Assembly: GCF_018812025.1 (NCBI RefSeq)
Contig: NC_063052.1
Coordinates: 30,767,951-30,831,950 of the forward strand
Length of the DNA stretch: 64,000 nucleotides
Source of the DNA: Megalobrama amblycephala
Lineage: Eukaryota > Chordata > Actinopteri > Cypriniformes > Xenocyprididae
Reading direction: 5' to 3'
Shown here: one piece after another, positions 36,299 to 48,736 of the stretch
Numbering within the stretch: position 1 is the stretch's first letter
Layout of the letters: each line of letters starts with the position of its first letter
Position numbers and translations under genes: made by a program
The notes under the pieces: generated by a model
The model's database searches: none
The model's input: the letters and a program-made list of their open reading frames with translations, nothing else
What the model was told of the DNA's origin: nothing

Positions 36299-37523
36299 CA
36301 GTGCTGCTTGAAAGTTTGTGAACTACTTGCAGAATCTGTGAAAATGTGAATAATTTTAACAAAATAAGAGGGATCATACAAAATGCATGTCATTTTTAAG
36401 TAAGATATTTTACATAAACAATGTTTACATAAAGTCCACAAGACAAAAAAACTAGCTGAATTTATAAATATGACCCAATTCAAAATTTAATGAACCCTTG
36501 ATTCTTAATACTGTGTGTCATTACCTGGATGATCCACATTTGTTTTTATGTTTTGTGATGGTTGTTCATGAGTCCCTTGTTTGTCCTGAGCAGTTAAACT
36601 GCCAAATATTCTTCAAAAAAATCCTCCAGGTCCCAAAAATTCTTCAGTTTTCCAGCATCTTTTGCATATTTGAACCCTTTCCAGCAGTGGATGTATGATT
36701 TTGAGATCCATCATTTCACACTGAGGACAACTGAGGGACTCAAACACAACTATTAAAAAGGTTCAAACATTCACTGATGCTCCAGAAGGAAACACAATGC
36801 ATTAAGACCTGGGGGGTGAAAACTTTTGAATTTGAAGATCAAGGAAACTTGATTTGTCTTCTGGCAAACATTTAAGTATCCTCTGTTGCTTCCGAAGGGC
36901 GGTACTAAATACTAAAAAAAAAAGATATTTAAACAAAATAAGAAAAATTTGTACATCTTCATCCAGTTCAAAAGTTTTCACCCCTGACTTTTAATGCATC
37001 GTGTTTCCTTCTGGAGCACCAGTGAATGTGTTAACCCTTTTTAATAGTTGTGTTTGAGTCCCTCAGTTGTACTCACTGTGAAAAGATGTATCTCAAAGTC
37101 GTACAGTCACTGCTGGAAAGGGTTCAAACCCGCAAAAGATGCTGGAAATCTGAAGAATTTTTGGGACCTGGAGGATTTTTCTGAAGAACAGAGTTTAGTT
37201 TAACTGCTCAGGACAAACAAGGGACTCATGAACAACAACCATCACAAAACAAAAAAAACAAAAAACAGCCGTAGATCATCCAGGTAACCACACACAGTAT
37301 TAAGGATCAAGGGTTCACAAACTTTTGAGTGGGTTGTTTTTATAAATTCAGCAATTTTTTTGTCTTGTGGACCATATGTAAAAAAAAAATATGTAAAATG
37401 TCTTGCTCAGGACAGTACTAAATAAAAAATAACATGCATATTGTATGATCCCTCTTATTTTGTTAAAATTATTCACATTTTCACAGATTCTGCAAGGGGT
37501 TCAAAAACTTTCAAGCAGCACTG
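36299..37523. mobile_element. Foldback (palindromic) element, about 1.2 kb, TA flanks
   Basis: Starts CAGTGCTGCTTGAAAGTTTG and ends with the inverse. The arms (about 36299-36890 and 36930-37523) match along most of their length, for example TCCTCCAGGTCCCAAAAATT in the left and AATTTTTGGGACCTGGAGGA in the right. TA flanks both ends. There is no transposase. A transcript across it would form a long hairpin. Confidence 0.85.
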
Positions 37524-37657
<134 letters not shown>

Positions 37658-38516
37658 CATATAACCATCGATCTGTTTAAGATCAAAAATAAAGAGCTTT
37701 TAGAGATTATTTGGGGACATAGGCTCATCATAATGATGTAAACAATGTGACATTTGCTTTACGCTTTTATCAAAATGTTTGTAAGCAGCATAAGATAAAA
37801 GTCATGAATATAAACAACTAGATTCTGGTATGCTGTCGGTCTTTAAATGCTGTTATACGACACATACAAACACTGCTGAGAAAAGACAGAGAGAGTTTCA
37901 ATGACAGCAGAAGTGTTCAAATAAACCATCACCACCGCAGTTCAACACACAAAAAGGACAACACCACATTATAACACCTCACAAAACCAAAATAAACATC
38001 CGATGTTGACGAGCGTGTGTAAAGGTGTTCAAATACAGACTGTAAAACACAGATTTGTTTGCTCTCGCTGAACTCAGAACATTCTCATTCAAATGCAACG
38101 TGTTTAAAACACAAACAGCAGAAATGGGCCTTTCCCAAATAAAAGCTGAAAAAGTCTCATGGAAAACACGTACTGCATCTCTTGGATGAGATATCTCTCA
38201 CAATGGCTGTCTATCATTGCCCACATCTAGGTGAAAACACTGAACTTCTTCATGACAGAACATGCACTAACCTACAATAACATAAGAGGGTTACAAATGA
38301 GGTGAAGTTTAGTCTACAATCTTACCATCTAACTTCTGGAAAATATCACATTTCTGCTGACAAGCTTCTTTTACAGCTTTGTTTTCACTGTTTATCCTGG
38401 AAGTCATTTGGTAAGACTACAAAAATATTTCAAACTAGCGTTTTTCCAAAACCTCCTGGAGTAAAACACACCAGAATCGAAAGGAAATGACAGTTAAATC
38501 CACTCACATCTCTTAC

Positions 38517-38700
38517 CTTTAACAGCTCAGACGCCTGGACGTCAGATCAAAAGCATGTCCAGGAAAAGCCTCCGTTCTTGCTATCTTATCGCCTTATGCC
38601 TCTCTTCGTCTCTGTCTCTCTCGACGTGTGAGCAACAGCGTCCAATTATCTGCCGTTTTGTAGTGGTTGCACATACAGCTGCGTGAGGGAGGGATGGAGC
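38517..38700 (-). other. pdgfrb: Possible untranslated first exon of pdgfrb
   Basis: On the minus strand a good donor, AAAG|GTAAGAGATG, follows about 180 bp of non-repetitive sequence with GAGAGAGACAGAGACGAAG and a short upstream frame (ATGCTTTTGATCTGA). It lies 23 kb upstream of exon 2, and in mammals PDGFRB has an untranslated exon 1 followed by a long intron. The 5' end is arbitrary. Inference only; cap-selected transcript reads would decide. Confidence 0.4.
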
Positions 38701-39492
38701 TAAAGCTTCGGTCTCCAGGGTCCCAGACGGAGAGGAGGTTGGGCAGCAGATCTGTTTATTTAGTCAAATGACCACAGCAGGGCTCACTCACTCGCTAGTA
38801 AAACCAACATCCCTACAAAGGTACCACAGACTAAAGCCTAATGCAGTTAATAACAGAAAAGTCACAGATGAGATCTCCTTTAATGTCTTGACTATTTCTG
38901 AAAAGAGAGAGTTTTGTTTAAGTCTCCTGTTTCTTCTGAAAAAAGACCCCAATAATCTCACGTGTCTCAGAAGTTGAGTTGAATTTCAGAAGAATCTCAA
39001 CAATGTCTCAAACTGTGCTTAGAATTGCAATCTGCAATCAAAAGTCAATATGAATTATGTGAGCTGCTCTCCACATTCATTTTATTGCTTACTGAATGAT
39101 GACTAGTGACTCATTCGGGTCTGTTTTAAGAGAAACACCTTTATCTTTTACTTGATTTGCTTGAATGAGTAACTGAGAACACCATTAGACTCACTTTTAA
39201 AAGTCTGGGGTCAGTAAGATTTTTTTAATGTTTTTGTTTAAGTTTCTTCTGCCCACCAAGACTGCATTTATTTGATCAAAAATACAGTAAAAACAGCAAT
39301 ATTGTGAAATATTATTACAATTCAAAATAAATGTTTTCTATCTGAATATATTGTACACTGTCATTTATTTCTGTGATGCAAAGCTGAATTTTCAGCATCA
39401 TTACTCCAGTTTTCAGTGTCACATGATCCTTCAGAAATCATTTAAATTTGCTGTTTAAGAAACATTTCTTTTTGTTATCAGTGTTGAAAACT

Positions 39493-41215
39493 ATGAAAGC
39501 TTGTTTTCGCCATGAAATAAAAAATAAAAAAGCTAATTGCAACTTTGTATCTCACAATTCTGACTTTTTTTTCTCAGAATTACGAGATATTAACTCACAA
39601 TTGCGAGTTATAAAGTGAAAATTGTGAGTTATAAAGTCAGAATTGTGTGATATAATGTCAGAATTGCAAGTTTTAAAGTCAGAATCGTGAGTTATAATCA
39701 GAATTGTGTGATATAAAGTCAGAATTGCGAGTTTTAAAGTCTGAATTGCGAGTTATAATCAGAATTGTGTGATAAAAAGTCAGAATTGCGAGTTTTAAAG
39801 TCAGAATTGCGAGTTATAATCAGAATTGTGTGATATAAAGTCAGAATTGTGAGTTTTAAAGTCAGAATTACGAGTTATAATCAGAATTGTGTGATATAAA
39901 GTCAGAATTGCGAGTTATAATCAGAATTGTGTGATATAAAGTCAGAATTGTGAGTTTTAAAGTCAGAATCGTGAGTTATAATCAGAATTGTGTGATATAA
40001 AGTCAGAATTGCAAGTTTTAAAGTCAGAATTGCGAGTTATAATCAGAATTGTGTGATATAAAGTCAGAATTGCAAGTTTTAAAGTCAGAATTGCGAGTTA
40101 TAATCAGAATTGTGTGATATAAAGTCAGAATTGCAAGTTTTAAAGTCAGAATTGCGAGTTATAATCAGAATTGTGTGATATTAAGTCAGAATTGAAAGTT
40201 ATGAAGTCAGAATTGTGTGATATAAAGTCAGAAGTGCGAGGTTTAAAGTCAGAGTTGCAAGTTATAAAGTCGAGTTATAAAGTCAGAATTGCGAGTTTTA
40301 AAGTCAGAATTGCGAGTTATAATAAGAATTGCCTGATATAAAGTCAGAATTGCAAGTTATAAAGTCGAGTTATAAAGTCAGAATTGCAAGTTATAATCAG
40401 AATTGTGTGATATAAAGTCAGAAGTGCGAGGTTTAAAGTCAGAGTTGCAAGTTATAAAGTCGAGTTATAAAGTCAGAATTGCGAGTTTTAAAGTCAGAAT
40501 TGCGAGTTATAATAAGAATTGCCTGATATAAAGTCAGAATTGCGAGTTATAAAGTCGAGTTATAAAGTCAGAATTGCAAGTTATAATCAGAATTGTGTGA
40601 TATAAAGTCAGAGTTGCGAGTTATAAAGTCGAGTTATAAAATCAGAATTGCCAGTTTTAAAATCTGAATTGCGACGAGTTATAAAATCAGAATTGTGTGA
40701 TATAAAGTCAGAATTGCGAGGTTTAAAGTCAGAATTGCGAGTTATAATAAGAATTGCCTGATATAAAGTCAGAATTGCGAGTTATAATAAGAATTGCCTG
40801 ATATAAAGTCAGAATTGCGAGTTATAAAGTCGAGTTATAAAGTCAGAATTGCAAGTTATAATCAGAATTGTGTGATATAAAGTCAGAGTTGCGAGTTATA
40901 AAGTCGAGTTATAAAATCAGAATTGCCAGTTTTAAAATCTGAATTGCGACGAGTTATAAAATCAGAATTGTGTGATATAAAGTCAGAATTGCAAGGTTTA
41001 AAGTCAGAACTGCGAAATAAAGTCGCAATTCTGAGTTTTTCTCGCAATTGTGAGAAAAAAGTCTGAATTGCGAATTTATTTCGCAGTTCTGACTTTATAA
41101 CTCGCAATTCTGACTTTATATCATGATAACTCGGAATTGCGAGAAGAAAAGTCAGAATTGTGAGAAAAATTTGCAATTACCTTATTTTAATTAAGTAGCA
41201 GAAACAAGCTTTTAT
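39493..41215. mobile_element. Inverted-repeat element with an internal minisatellite
   Basis: Ends ATGAAAGCTTGTTTTCG and AAACAAGCTTTTAT are inverted. Further in, CTAATTGCAACTTTGTATC faces TTTGCAATTACC. The flanks are TGAAAACT and AGAAAACA (6 of 8 matching), a possible 8-bp target duplication. Nearly all of the interior is the array described next. Confidence 0.7.
39540..41050. repeat. Minisatellite of about 20-bp units in a 61-bp higher-order repeat
   Basis: Three related units alternate: TCAGAATTGCAAGTTTTAAAG (21), TCAGAATTGCGAGTTATAA (19) and TCAGAATTGTGTGATATAAAG (21), giving a 61-bp period clearest from about 39700 to 40180. From 40250 the order changes, with CGAGTTATAAAGTCGAG insertions and a duplicated block of about 170-180 bp (near 40230-40400 and 40410-40590). 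Confidence 0.88.
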
Positions 41216-41899
41216 AGAAAACAGTTGTGGTGCTTGATATTTTTGTGGAAACTGTGATGCATGCTATTTTTCAGGATTCTTTGATGAATAGAAAGTTCAA
41301 AAGAATAGCATTTATTTGAAACAGAAATCTTTTGTAACATTATAAATGTCTTTACTGTCACTTTTGATCAATTTAATGAGTATTAACTGAATAAAAGTAT
41401 AATTTCCTTTAAAAAATGAACTATGAAAGAGCAACCTTTGAGCAATGACATTTTCCTGAAAACAAAAACAGCCATACCGTGTGGAGTGGGAGGCCTCTCT
41501 GAACGCGGCGGTGTCTTTCTTCCAGTGGTTTGGTAGACCTGAGGAAACACACAACAACACGAGCCCAGCCAGAACTCCTCAGCAACAGTCGCCCGTTTCT
41601 GTTTCGCTGAAAACACGAGCCGCAGGAAAATGAGATGGATTTTGGCAACTCTCACAATGAACTGCCCTGCTGAAGAGAAGAAAAGAAGAAGAAACAAAAA
41701 GAGGAGAGAAAGTTCTTTTCAGGCCAGAAAAGCACTCTGTGCAGACAGCACTCGAGCCAGAATCAAAAATGGAAAATGTAATGGTATAAAGTGCGGTTTT
41801 GGTGGAGGGAAGGTGTGTCAGTAGCAGCGTATGGTGCTGAGAGCTCACGCATACACATATACAAAGTATGAGGGTCTGTTTTCAATCTTGGCTTTTCTG

Positions 41900-41936
<37 letters not shown>
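41900..41936. repeat. (CT)n microsatellite
   Basis: About 18 TC units; a (GA)n run of similar type is at 42014-42031. Confidence 0.95.
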
Positions 41937-41938
<2 letters not shown>

Positions 41939-42294
41939 GGGCAGCAAGCAGTGTAGCTTGCAAATTCATAACAACATCCAACAGCTGAGTAAGACCTTTT
42001 CACTTTATTACAGGGGGAGAGAGAGAGAGAGAAGTTGTTGGCATTCACCCTGTAATTGTGTGAGTGAACACAAAATGTCCTGATCAACTGAGACTCATTA
42101 GAGGCCTTGAACAGACACACATGAGCTGCAACAACAAGATACACACAAAAGCGCAGGAATAAAAGGTTCTGTGCCAAAGAATTACAATGCTGGCTTGTCA
42201 CAGACATTTTGTTATTGTACATTCCTGGGTTTAGTTTTTTTTTTCCTGCTTAAGATGTTGAAATGCAAAATGTGATTGCTGTATCACATTTGTA

Positions 42295-42559
42295 TTAAAG
42301 GGATACACATAAAAATAAGGGGAAACAAAAGAAGATATTTTGAAGAATGTTGGTAACCAAGCAGTTGATGGGCACCATTGACTTCCATAGTATGGACAAA
42401 AACATTTCCATGGGGCCCATCAACTGTCTTCTTACCGACATTCTTCAAAATATCATCTTTTGTGTCCAGCAGAAGAAAGAAACTCATACAGGTTTGGAAC
42501 AACTTGAGGGTGAGTAAATGATGACAGTATTTTCATTTTTGGGGGAACTGTCCCTTTAA
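42295..42559. mobile_element. TTAA-flanked MITE, AGTTCACCC family
   Basis: Starts TTAAAGGGATACACATAA and ends GGGGGAACTGTCCCTTTAA with TTAA at both edges. An internal inverted pair (AAGATATTTTGAAGAATGTT and GACATTCTTCAAAATATCAT) forms a stem, and TGGGCACCATTGACTTCC is present. Confidence 0.82.
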
Positions 42560-42889
42560 AGTAAGCAGCCATTTTGTTGTTCCTGTGTCGCAATGGTACC
42601 TACTTAAAACAAGAAAAATTCATTCAAAGACCCAAATAACTCAATTACAATTTGTGTGACAAAGCTGACACAGAAAATAGACACACAATTACATAAAATA
42701 ATGAAAATCAACCACTCACCAGAGTCTTTGTGGCCTTGTTGAATCATAGCAGGTGAATTGGGAACAAGGAGGACCATCAGGATGAAGATTGACCTGATTT
42801 TACAAATGTTTTCATAAATATCTGACATGTTCACCACAAGCACTGTGATACACTGACCCAAACAGCTGTAAAAGCTAATAAAGGAGTTA

Positions 42890-43191
42890 AGGCATAGTTC
42901 ACACCAAGGACGATAACGTCAACGATAAAAACATTTTTAAAAATCGTTCTAAATGTACAATAATAGCAGAGTCCACACCGCAAATATAACGATAATAACT
43001 ACACAGAGAAACGATATCGTTGGAATCAACGATATTTTTCTAGCTAATGAACAACAAAAGACATTGACAGCCAATCACAATCCATCGAGCTCGAGCATTT
43101 AAAGCGACAGACAACATAACGGCCGCCAGCGCGCGCTTACAACAAAACAATATAGTTATCTCTAGTTATCATTCTTGGTGTGAACAGGCCT
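42890..43191. mobile_element. Harbinger-like MITE (TTA target duplication)
   Basis: Ends AGGCATAGTTCACACCAAG and CTTGGTGTGAACAGGCCT are inverted repeats flanked by TTA (42887-42889 and 43192-43194). The interior holds several CGATAAC/ATAACGATA motifs and a GC-rich block (AACGGCCGCCAGCGCGCG). Confidence 0.78.
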
Positions 43192-43298
43192 TTAGTAGTT
43201 TAAAAAAATATATACATATTTATATTTATATTACTCAATAAGGCGAGTGTATTGATGAGCACGTTGTGTTTCACGAAGCCTTTCCTTCTTTCAGCACC

Positions 43299-43321
43299 AA
43301 TTTGATTCAAATTGGTGCTTC
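43299..43321. other. Near-perfect 23-bp palindrome
   Basis: CACCAATTTGA and TTCAAATTGGTG form an inverted repeat, next to repeated GATTCAAATCGAAGCTTTGG-type sequence, probably part of an unidentified interspersed repeat. Confidence 0.6.
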
Positions 43322-44315
43322 GGAACGCGAATCACGAATCGTTTGATTCAAATCGAAGCTTTGGAGAGCGATTCAAAGTCATGCGAAACGCGAGACACAG
43401 ATATTAGTTGTCAGGAACAGCATTCAACTATAAATGAATTTAAATTATAAATTAAATAAATTATTAATAATAAATAAATTTAAAAAATTGATTATAAATA
43501 TAATATTCAGTTATATTTGACTTATTGAATACTGCATTTTCAGTCACAATCAAGTAAGATTGTGAGCTGCATAATAATTAAAAATAAGTAAATTATTAAG
43601 CAAACCACATCACTGAATTTATGTTATAGATGGGCATATGCGTGTAATTTATGGCTTAATATAGCCTTTGATTTAGCTATTTCTAAAACAGTTCAGCTGA
43701 AACTTTCTTTTACACTCTTCTCTCAAACAAATGCCAGGTCATTTTAGCTTTACAAGCAGCATTAATTTCAAAGAAACTGATTGAAAATGCAGATAGGCCT
43801 ATAAGATGTAGCCTAATTTGGTTCAGCGGCCGAGTCTGGCATCAATAAACTGGAATAAAACTAATAAAGTCATGTTTTTATTTAAAAAAAAAAAAAAATG
43901 TTTGGCACCCTTATAAATATTGTTTTGTTTTAAGGAAGGAACAAACTGTCCAAATACACAAAGTTATGAAAATCTGTCTGTTAGATGAATCAAAAACAAG
44001 AGAGAGAGACATCAACACAGAGCTGGGTCTGTGAAACGTATGGTTTCGTCCGTCTGTGAAAGGCCTGAAAATATCATCTGCCCCACTCAGTAAACATCCT
44101 TTAATTACAAACAATGTGAATGAGACTGTTATGAGATAAGTTTGATTAAACTCTGACCACACACGAGCCGAATGCAGATGGACCCAGATATTTCCAATGA
44201 GCCTGTGCTGCTATTCATCTTCATGTGTGTCTGACAGAAAGCATATATCCACACACACACAAACATGTGCATATACATCAGAAAAACTATACACAAACAT
44301 ATGCAGCAGTTCTCA

Positions 44316-44318
<3 letters not shown>

Positions 44319-44369
<51 letters not shown>
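44319..44369. repeat. (CA)n microsatellite
   Basis: About 25 CA units. Confidence 0.96.
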
Positions 44370-44373
<4 letters not shown>

Positions 44374-44858
44374 GCACACAAACAAAACATACAGTCTTTA
44401 TGTTCTGTGACCTACTGACTGAACATTTATTTGACTTTTCCACAGACCAACCAGTGTTTGACTGAGTGAGAGACAAAAAACGTCTGGCAAAAGAGAGAGA
44501 AAAAAGATTTTAAGGTGAAAATGCTGATGTAATATGAGCACAGCACTAAAATGAGTGTCTGGCAGAAGTTTTGTCTGCCTTAGTGATTCTGACATCCGTT
44601 GCACATAAACACTGACCCAGGATCAGCTCTCCTGTGGCTCAGACTCACTTTGTTGGCTCGGTTGGGCGTCTACGAGCTGATCTCGGGTCAGATGCTGTGG
44701 TGCGTCATCATTAGTCAGACTGAGTTGAGGACAGTAAACAGAAGCACCGGAGCATGTGGCTCTCAGAGCTTGGCATTCTCTCACAGCTCACTTTATCTGC
44801 AGCCCGTCTCATAAAGAGCCACTGAAGGAACTAATTGGTCAGGCCTCTGTCAGTAAAT

Positions 44859-44859
<1 letters not shown>

Positions 44860-44895
<36 letters not shown>

Positions 44896-44908
44896 GTGTG
44901 TGTGTGTG

Positions 44909-44963
<55 letters not shown>
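44860..44963. repeat. (GT)n microsatellite with GC interruptions
   Basis: About 50 GT units interrupted twice by GC. Confidence 0.96.
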
Positions 44964-44966
<3 letters not shown>

Positions 44967-45079
44967 AGTGTGTGTGTGACTGTCTTTTGGTATTTGGGAG
45001 GAGGAGGTGCTTCCTTTTAAAGTCTCTAAATGTTGGAATGTCACCGTAACACACTCAATTCAAAAACAGCTCATTAACA

Positions 45080-45111
<32 letters not shown>
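45080..45111. repeat. (CA)n microsatellite
   Basis: About 16 CA units. Confidence 0.93.
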
Positions 45112-45113
<2 letters not shown>

Positions 45114-45144
45114 GAGAGAAAAGAGACATACACACACGTTGATG

Positions 45145-45300
45145 TACCTATCATGAGGACATTCCATAGGCGTAATGGTTTTTATACTGTACAAACTGTA
45201 AATTCTATCCCTTTACACTACCCCTACCCCTAAACCTAACCATCACAGAAAACTTTCTGCAATTTTACATGTTTACATTGTAATACCAGTGTAATAACCA
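45145..45300 (+). repeat. Interspersed repeat, inverse of 33480-33735
   Basis: Shares CATAGGCGTAATGGTTTTTA, TACTGTACAAACTGTA and the CCCCTAAACCTAACCATCAC block with the inverted copy inside the element at 32969-34288. Confidence 0.7.
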
Positions 45301-45309
45301 TGTCATTAG

Positions 45310-45888
45310 CAGTGGGAAAGTTACTTTGAAAAGTAATGCATTACAATAATGCGTTAATCCCTTAAAAAGTAACTCATTGCATTACTTAGTTACTTTTTAA
45401 GAAAAGTAATGCATTACGTTACTTTTGAGTTACTTTTTTTCACCTGGGTTGGTCTTGTTTTTTTTTTTAATAACAAAAAAAGTTCTATTTTTGGGCTGAA
45501 GGAAATGCACTTCAACGCGTGTACAGTAGAGGGCGCAGCTCAAACAAAACCTGTGCTGCCGTTCTGGATAACAGAAGAATAACATTTACTTCATCAATAA
45601 AAACAAAAAGTCTAAAGTAATTTTTACTTATTTAACTAAATCATCTAAGGTCAGCAGCAAGTACATTGGTCAATAAAGTGAGATTAAATGCATAAAAATA
45701 TTTGTTTCATTTAACATATTTAATTATTGAAAGTTTGCATAATATTTTGAACTTGCATTAATTATTTAAAAAAAAAAACTCAGACATTTTGTTGTAAATT
45801 TTAAAAGTAATGCATTACTTTACTAGTTACTTGGAAAAGTAATCTGATTACATAACTCAAGTTACTTAATACATTACCCTCAACACTG
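45310..45888. mobile_element. Nonautonomous DNA element (GTAATGCATTAC family), hAT-like ends
   Basis: Starts CAGTGGGAAAGTTACTTTG and ends CCCTCAACACTG. The subterminal AAAAGTAATGCATTAC occurs on both sides in inverted and direct arrangement. Flanks GTCATTAG and CTCAATTG match at only five of eight positions, so the target duplication is uncertain. Confidence 0.6.
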
Positions 45889-46229
45889 CTCAATTGCTTT
45901 ATATATGTGAGTACTCATAAATCATGTAAAACACACACACATGAAAAATCATGTTAACCACACATGAGACAGACACAATAGATAATAGAGATTGACTATA
46001 GAATGCTGCTGAGCACAAAAATGTATGCAATTATTGGGCAATCTTATAAAGTGGCATTTATCATAAGCAAACACACTGAATACCTTAGCAACTGCATAGA
46101 AACACCCTGGCAACCATCTATAACATCAAAGCACCACTCTATTAAAATATATTAAAGTATTTAGTAATTATTATTAAAATATGCAACATGTTTTATTGCT
46201 GTTGTCCATTAATGTGTAAAAAACAATTG

Positions 46230-46520
46230 CATTTTGGTAACATACTTGTTTAGATACTCTATGTGCATAAATCCAGTGTTTTTGCTTTTAGAATTATTAA
46301 AGAACCAAAAGGAGAAATATGACTTTCAAGTTGCAGTAGACATTTTTCCTCTATTAGAACAGACAGATTTCCTCATGAGCGATGATGTTAATGTGATCCG
46401 AACAGACATTAATCCCTATTGAGATTAATAAACAGTTAAATATGAATGTGGCGTCTCGCAGAGGGAAATATCTTGACGGATAACTGCAGCGCCACACGTC
46501 CTGCTTAAAGAGCTGTGGTT
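46230..46520. other. Candidate conserved non-coding stretch 4 kb upstream of cdx1
   Basis: Non-repetitive sequence with several homeodomain-type cores close together: GATGTTAATGTGATCC, GACATTAATCCCTATTG and GAGATTAATAAACAG at about 46383-46435. The short frame here has no splice or domain support. Conservation cannot be judged from one genome. Confidence 0.3.
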
Positions 46521-47717
46521 TAGATGGCACTAACAGATGTTTGAGAAATGCTGAGTGTGAAACTAATCTCTATATATCTGGCCCAGAAACAGCACAACTA
46601 ACAATAAACCTCGATCCTGCTTTTATAATCTTATTATCTTTTTATATATTTTAAGCAGAACATCTGGTGAACTTTGAGGAAAACTTTACTGTGGGTGGAA
46701 TTGGTCTTTTCCAGTAAATACATCTTAAGAGCTGTTTATTTTTGTTTAGGAAATGAGACAAGAGTTCCTGTGCAGCACTGTATGTTGACATATGGATATT
46801 TTGAGCATGTGTTGCATAAATTTTGCATAAACTAAATTATGCATTTCAGGAAATAAAACAGATAGACATAAAATATGCAGACACAAAACAGATATGCATA
46901 ACAGAATAATCTGAAGGGATTGATGCTATTTCACCTACATTACGTTACTTCAAAAAAGATTTACATTTGCCATTAAGTCACATTACTTACACATTTACAC
47001 ACAGCATGCATGCAACTGAAACATGTCTAAAATAAGTATTATTATTATTAATAAAAAATATGAAAAGTTTGCTTCATTATTTTACACAAATGTTTCTCCA
47101 TGAGTTTGATTCTTTGCATTTGGAGATCAAAGGGTTTGGGTCGCTTCATAAGGCTGTAGAGCTGGACTGTTTCAAATATGACTGATAAACATGAAACATG
47201 CTGAAGTCAGAGCTCAGACTCTCATCTCAGACAGGAAATGGAGGAGGAGAGATGGCCAATCCCAAACGCTGCTCAAGGATCAACTTTGTGTGTGTGTGTG
47301 TGTGTGCGCGCACTTGAGAATGCTTATTTTTAAGCGGACAAGAGGGGAAAGTAAGGAAAAATGTGTGTGCATCTCTGTGAGAAAGAGAGAGTGAAAAATT
47401 GCATGCATGGGAGAACATTTGACACAGTGCAGATTAAAATGCTTAGAAACATTTGTGTGAATGTGAAACAATAGTTTCTTACATTTGTTTGTGTGTGAAC
47501 CTGGGTAAATTTTAGTTACTAAACATATTACTGATTGAGAATATTATTGATACATCTTTATATACCTGTTTGGTACTTATACACAACACTTACCTATACC
47601 TCCTTTTACTTACCTGGAGTGTGAAATGTGTTAATGTAGGTCTGCTTGAAAATTAAAGCTTAGCTCATAATTAATATTAATACTAGAGGTGTAATAATTT
47701 AAATATTTAGTTGAGAG

Positions 47718-48219
47718 CAGAGGTGTAAAGTATTTGAGTAAATGTAATTAGTTACTGTCCTTGAGTATTTGGCTATTTTGGCTACTCTTAAGTTTTACTG
47801 AGTATCAAAGATATTAGCAACTTACTCTTTACCTGACTACATTTTTGAATAAGCATGTGTACTCTTTGCTCCACTGCATTTGTGATGAGCAATGAAATTA
47901 GCAATATTGCCATCTACAGGGCACTGCAAGTACTACATCTTGTGTGTTTTGCCCTTACTCACCGAAAGGCTACTTTATGTAAATGCGAGTGCATTAGCAA
48001 GTAGTTGTAAATCTCTAGTGTTTTATATGAGATGAGGACATGACTGTAGGCGCTGATGCACATCCAGTGCAAGAAGGCTTTGACTTTTTAATTTTACTTA
48101 ACATTATTTTATTTATGTTATACTGAAGAGATTTGGTGACTTGTAACTTGTAATGGAGTCATTTTCACTGTAAGGTATCTGTACTTAAGTATGGTTTTCA
48201 GTTACTCTTTACACCTCTG
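47718..48219. mobile_element. hAT-like MITE, 502 bp, 8-bp target duplication
   Basis: CAGAGGTGTAAAGTATTTGA at the left and TTACTCTTTACACCTCTG at the right. Flanks are GTTGAGAG (47710-47717) and GTTGAGAA (48220-48227), seven of eight matching. CAGAGGTG is a typical hAT terminus. Related to 22145-22944. Confidence 0.83.
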
Positions 48220-48736
48220 GTTGAGAAACAAATTACCAGAACCTGGTTCTTCAGAACTTGGGAGAAGTAAATCCTAACAGGGCAGGGGTGCAACATGTGT
48301 ATATAAATACAATATATGGGTAGTTGATGACATGGATTTTTTTAAAGGATGATAAATATATATGAATAAAGGAAAGTGTATGTTTTAGATCAGAGAAAGT
48401 GTACATTTTAGATTCTGTAACCACTTTAAATAACATTCTGTATTTGTCATATAGTGTCAAATGTTTTTGTAAAGGTTTATTCCATGATTGAGTGTAGCAT
48501 GTCACATCATGCATGACATCTTTCCAAATTCAGTTTTATTGTTATTTTTTGCACATTTTTGTTCAATCCATTTGCACTACAATGTAATGAATGTCACAAC
48601 TCACATAGTAATTCATGTCATACTAAGTAAGCTTTAGACTGGGAAAAGTTCTCATTAATATTCATTATCAGGTTCTGAGGAGGATCGGTGATATTTCAGT
48701 CATTACAGTACATGAAAAATCTTCCGTCATGGGAAT

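Larger units (their letters stand above)
39190..41420 (+). mobile_element. Cyprinid-type nonautonomous DNA element, copy 2, split by a second element
   Basis: The left part (39190-39492) carries AAAAGTCTGGGGTCAGTAAG and TGAATTTTCAGCATCATTAC. The right part (41216-41420) resumes with GAAAACAGTTGTGGTGCTTG and GTCACTTTTGATCAATTTAA. Together they match the inverted copy at 5425-5880, so the 1.7 kb between them is a later insertion. Confidence 0.75.

Noticed and set aside
41383..42222. Overlapping minus-strand frames near 41.4-42.2 kb as genes
   Set aside because: They include (CT)n-derived residues, overlap one another in different frames, and have no recognised domain or splice partner.
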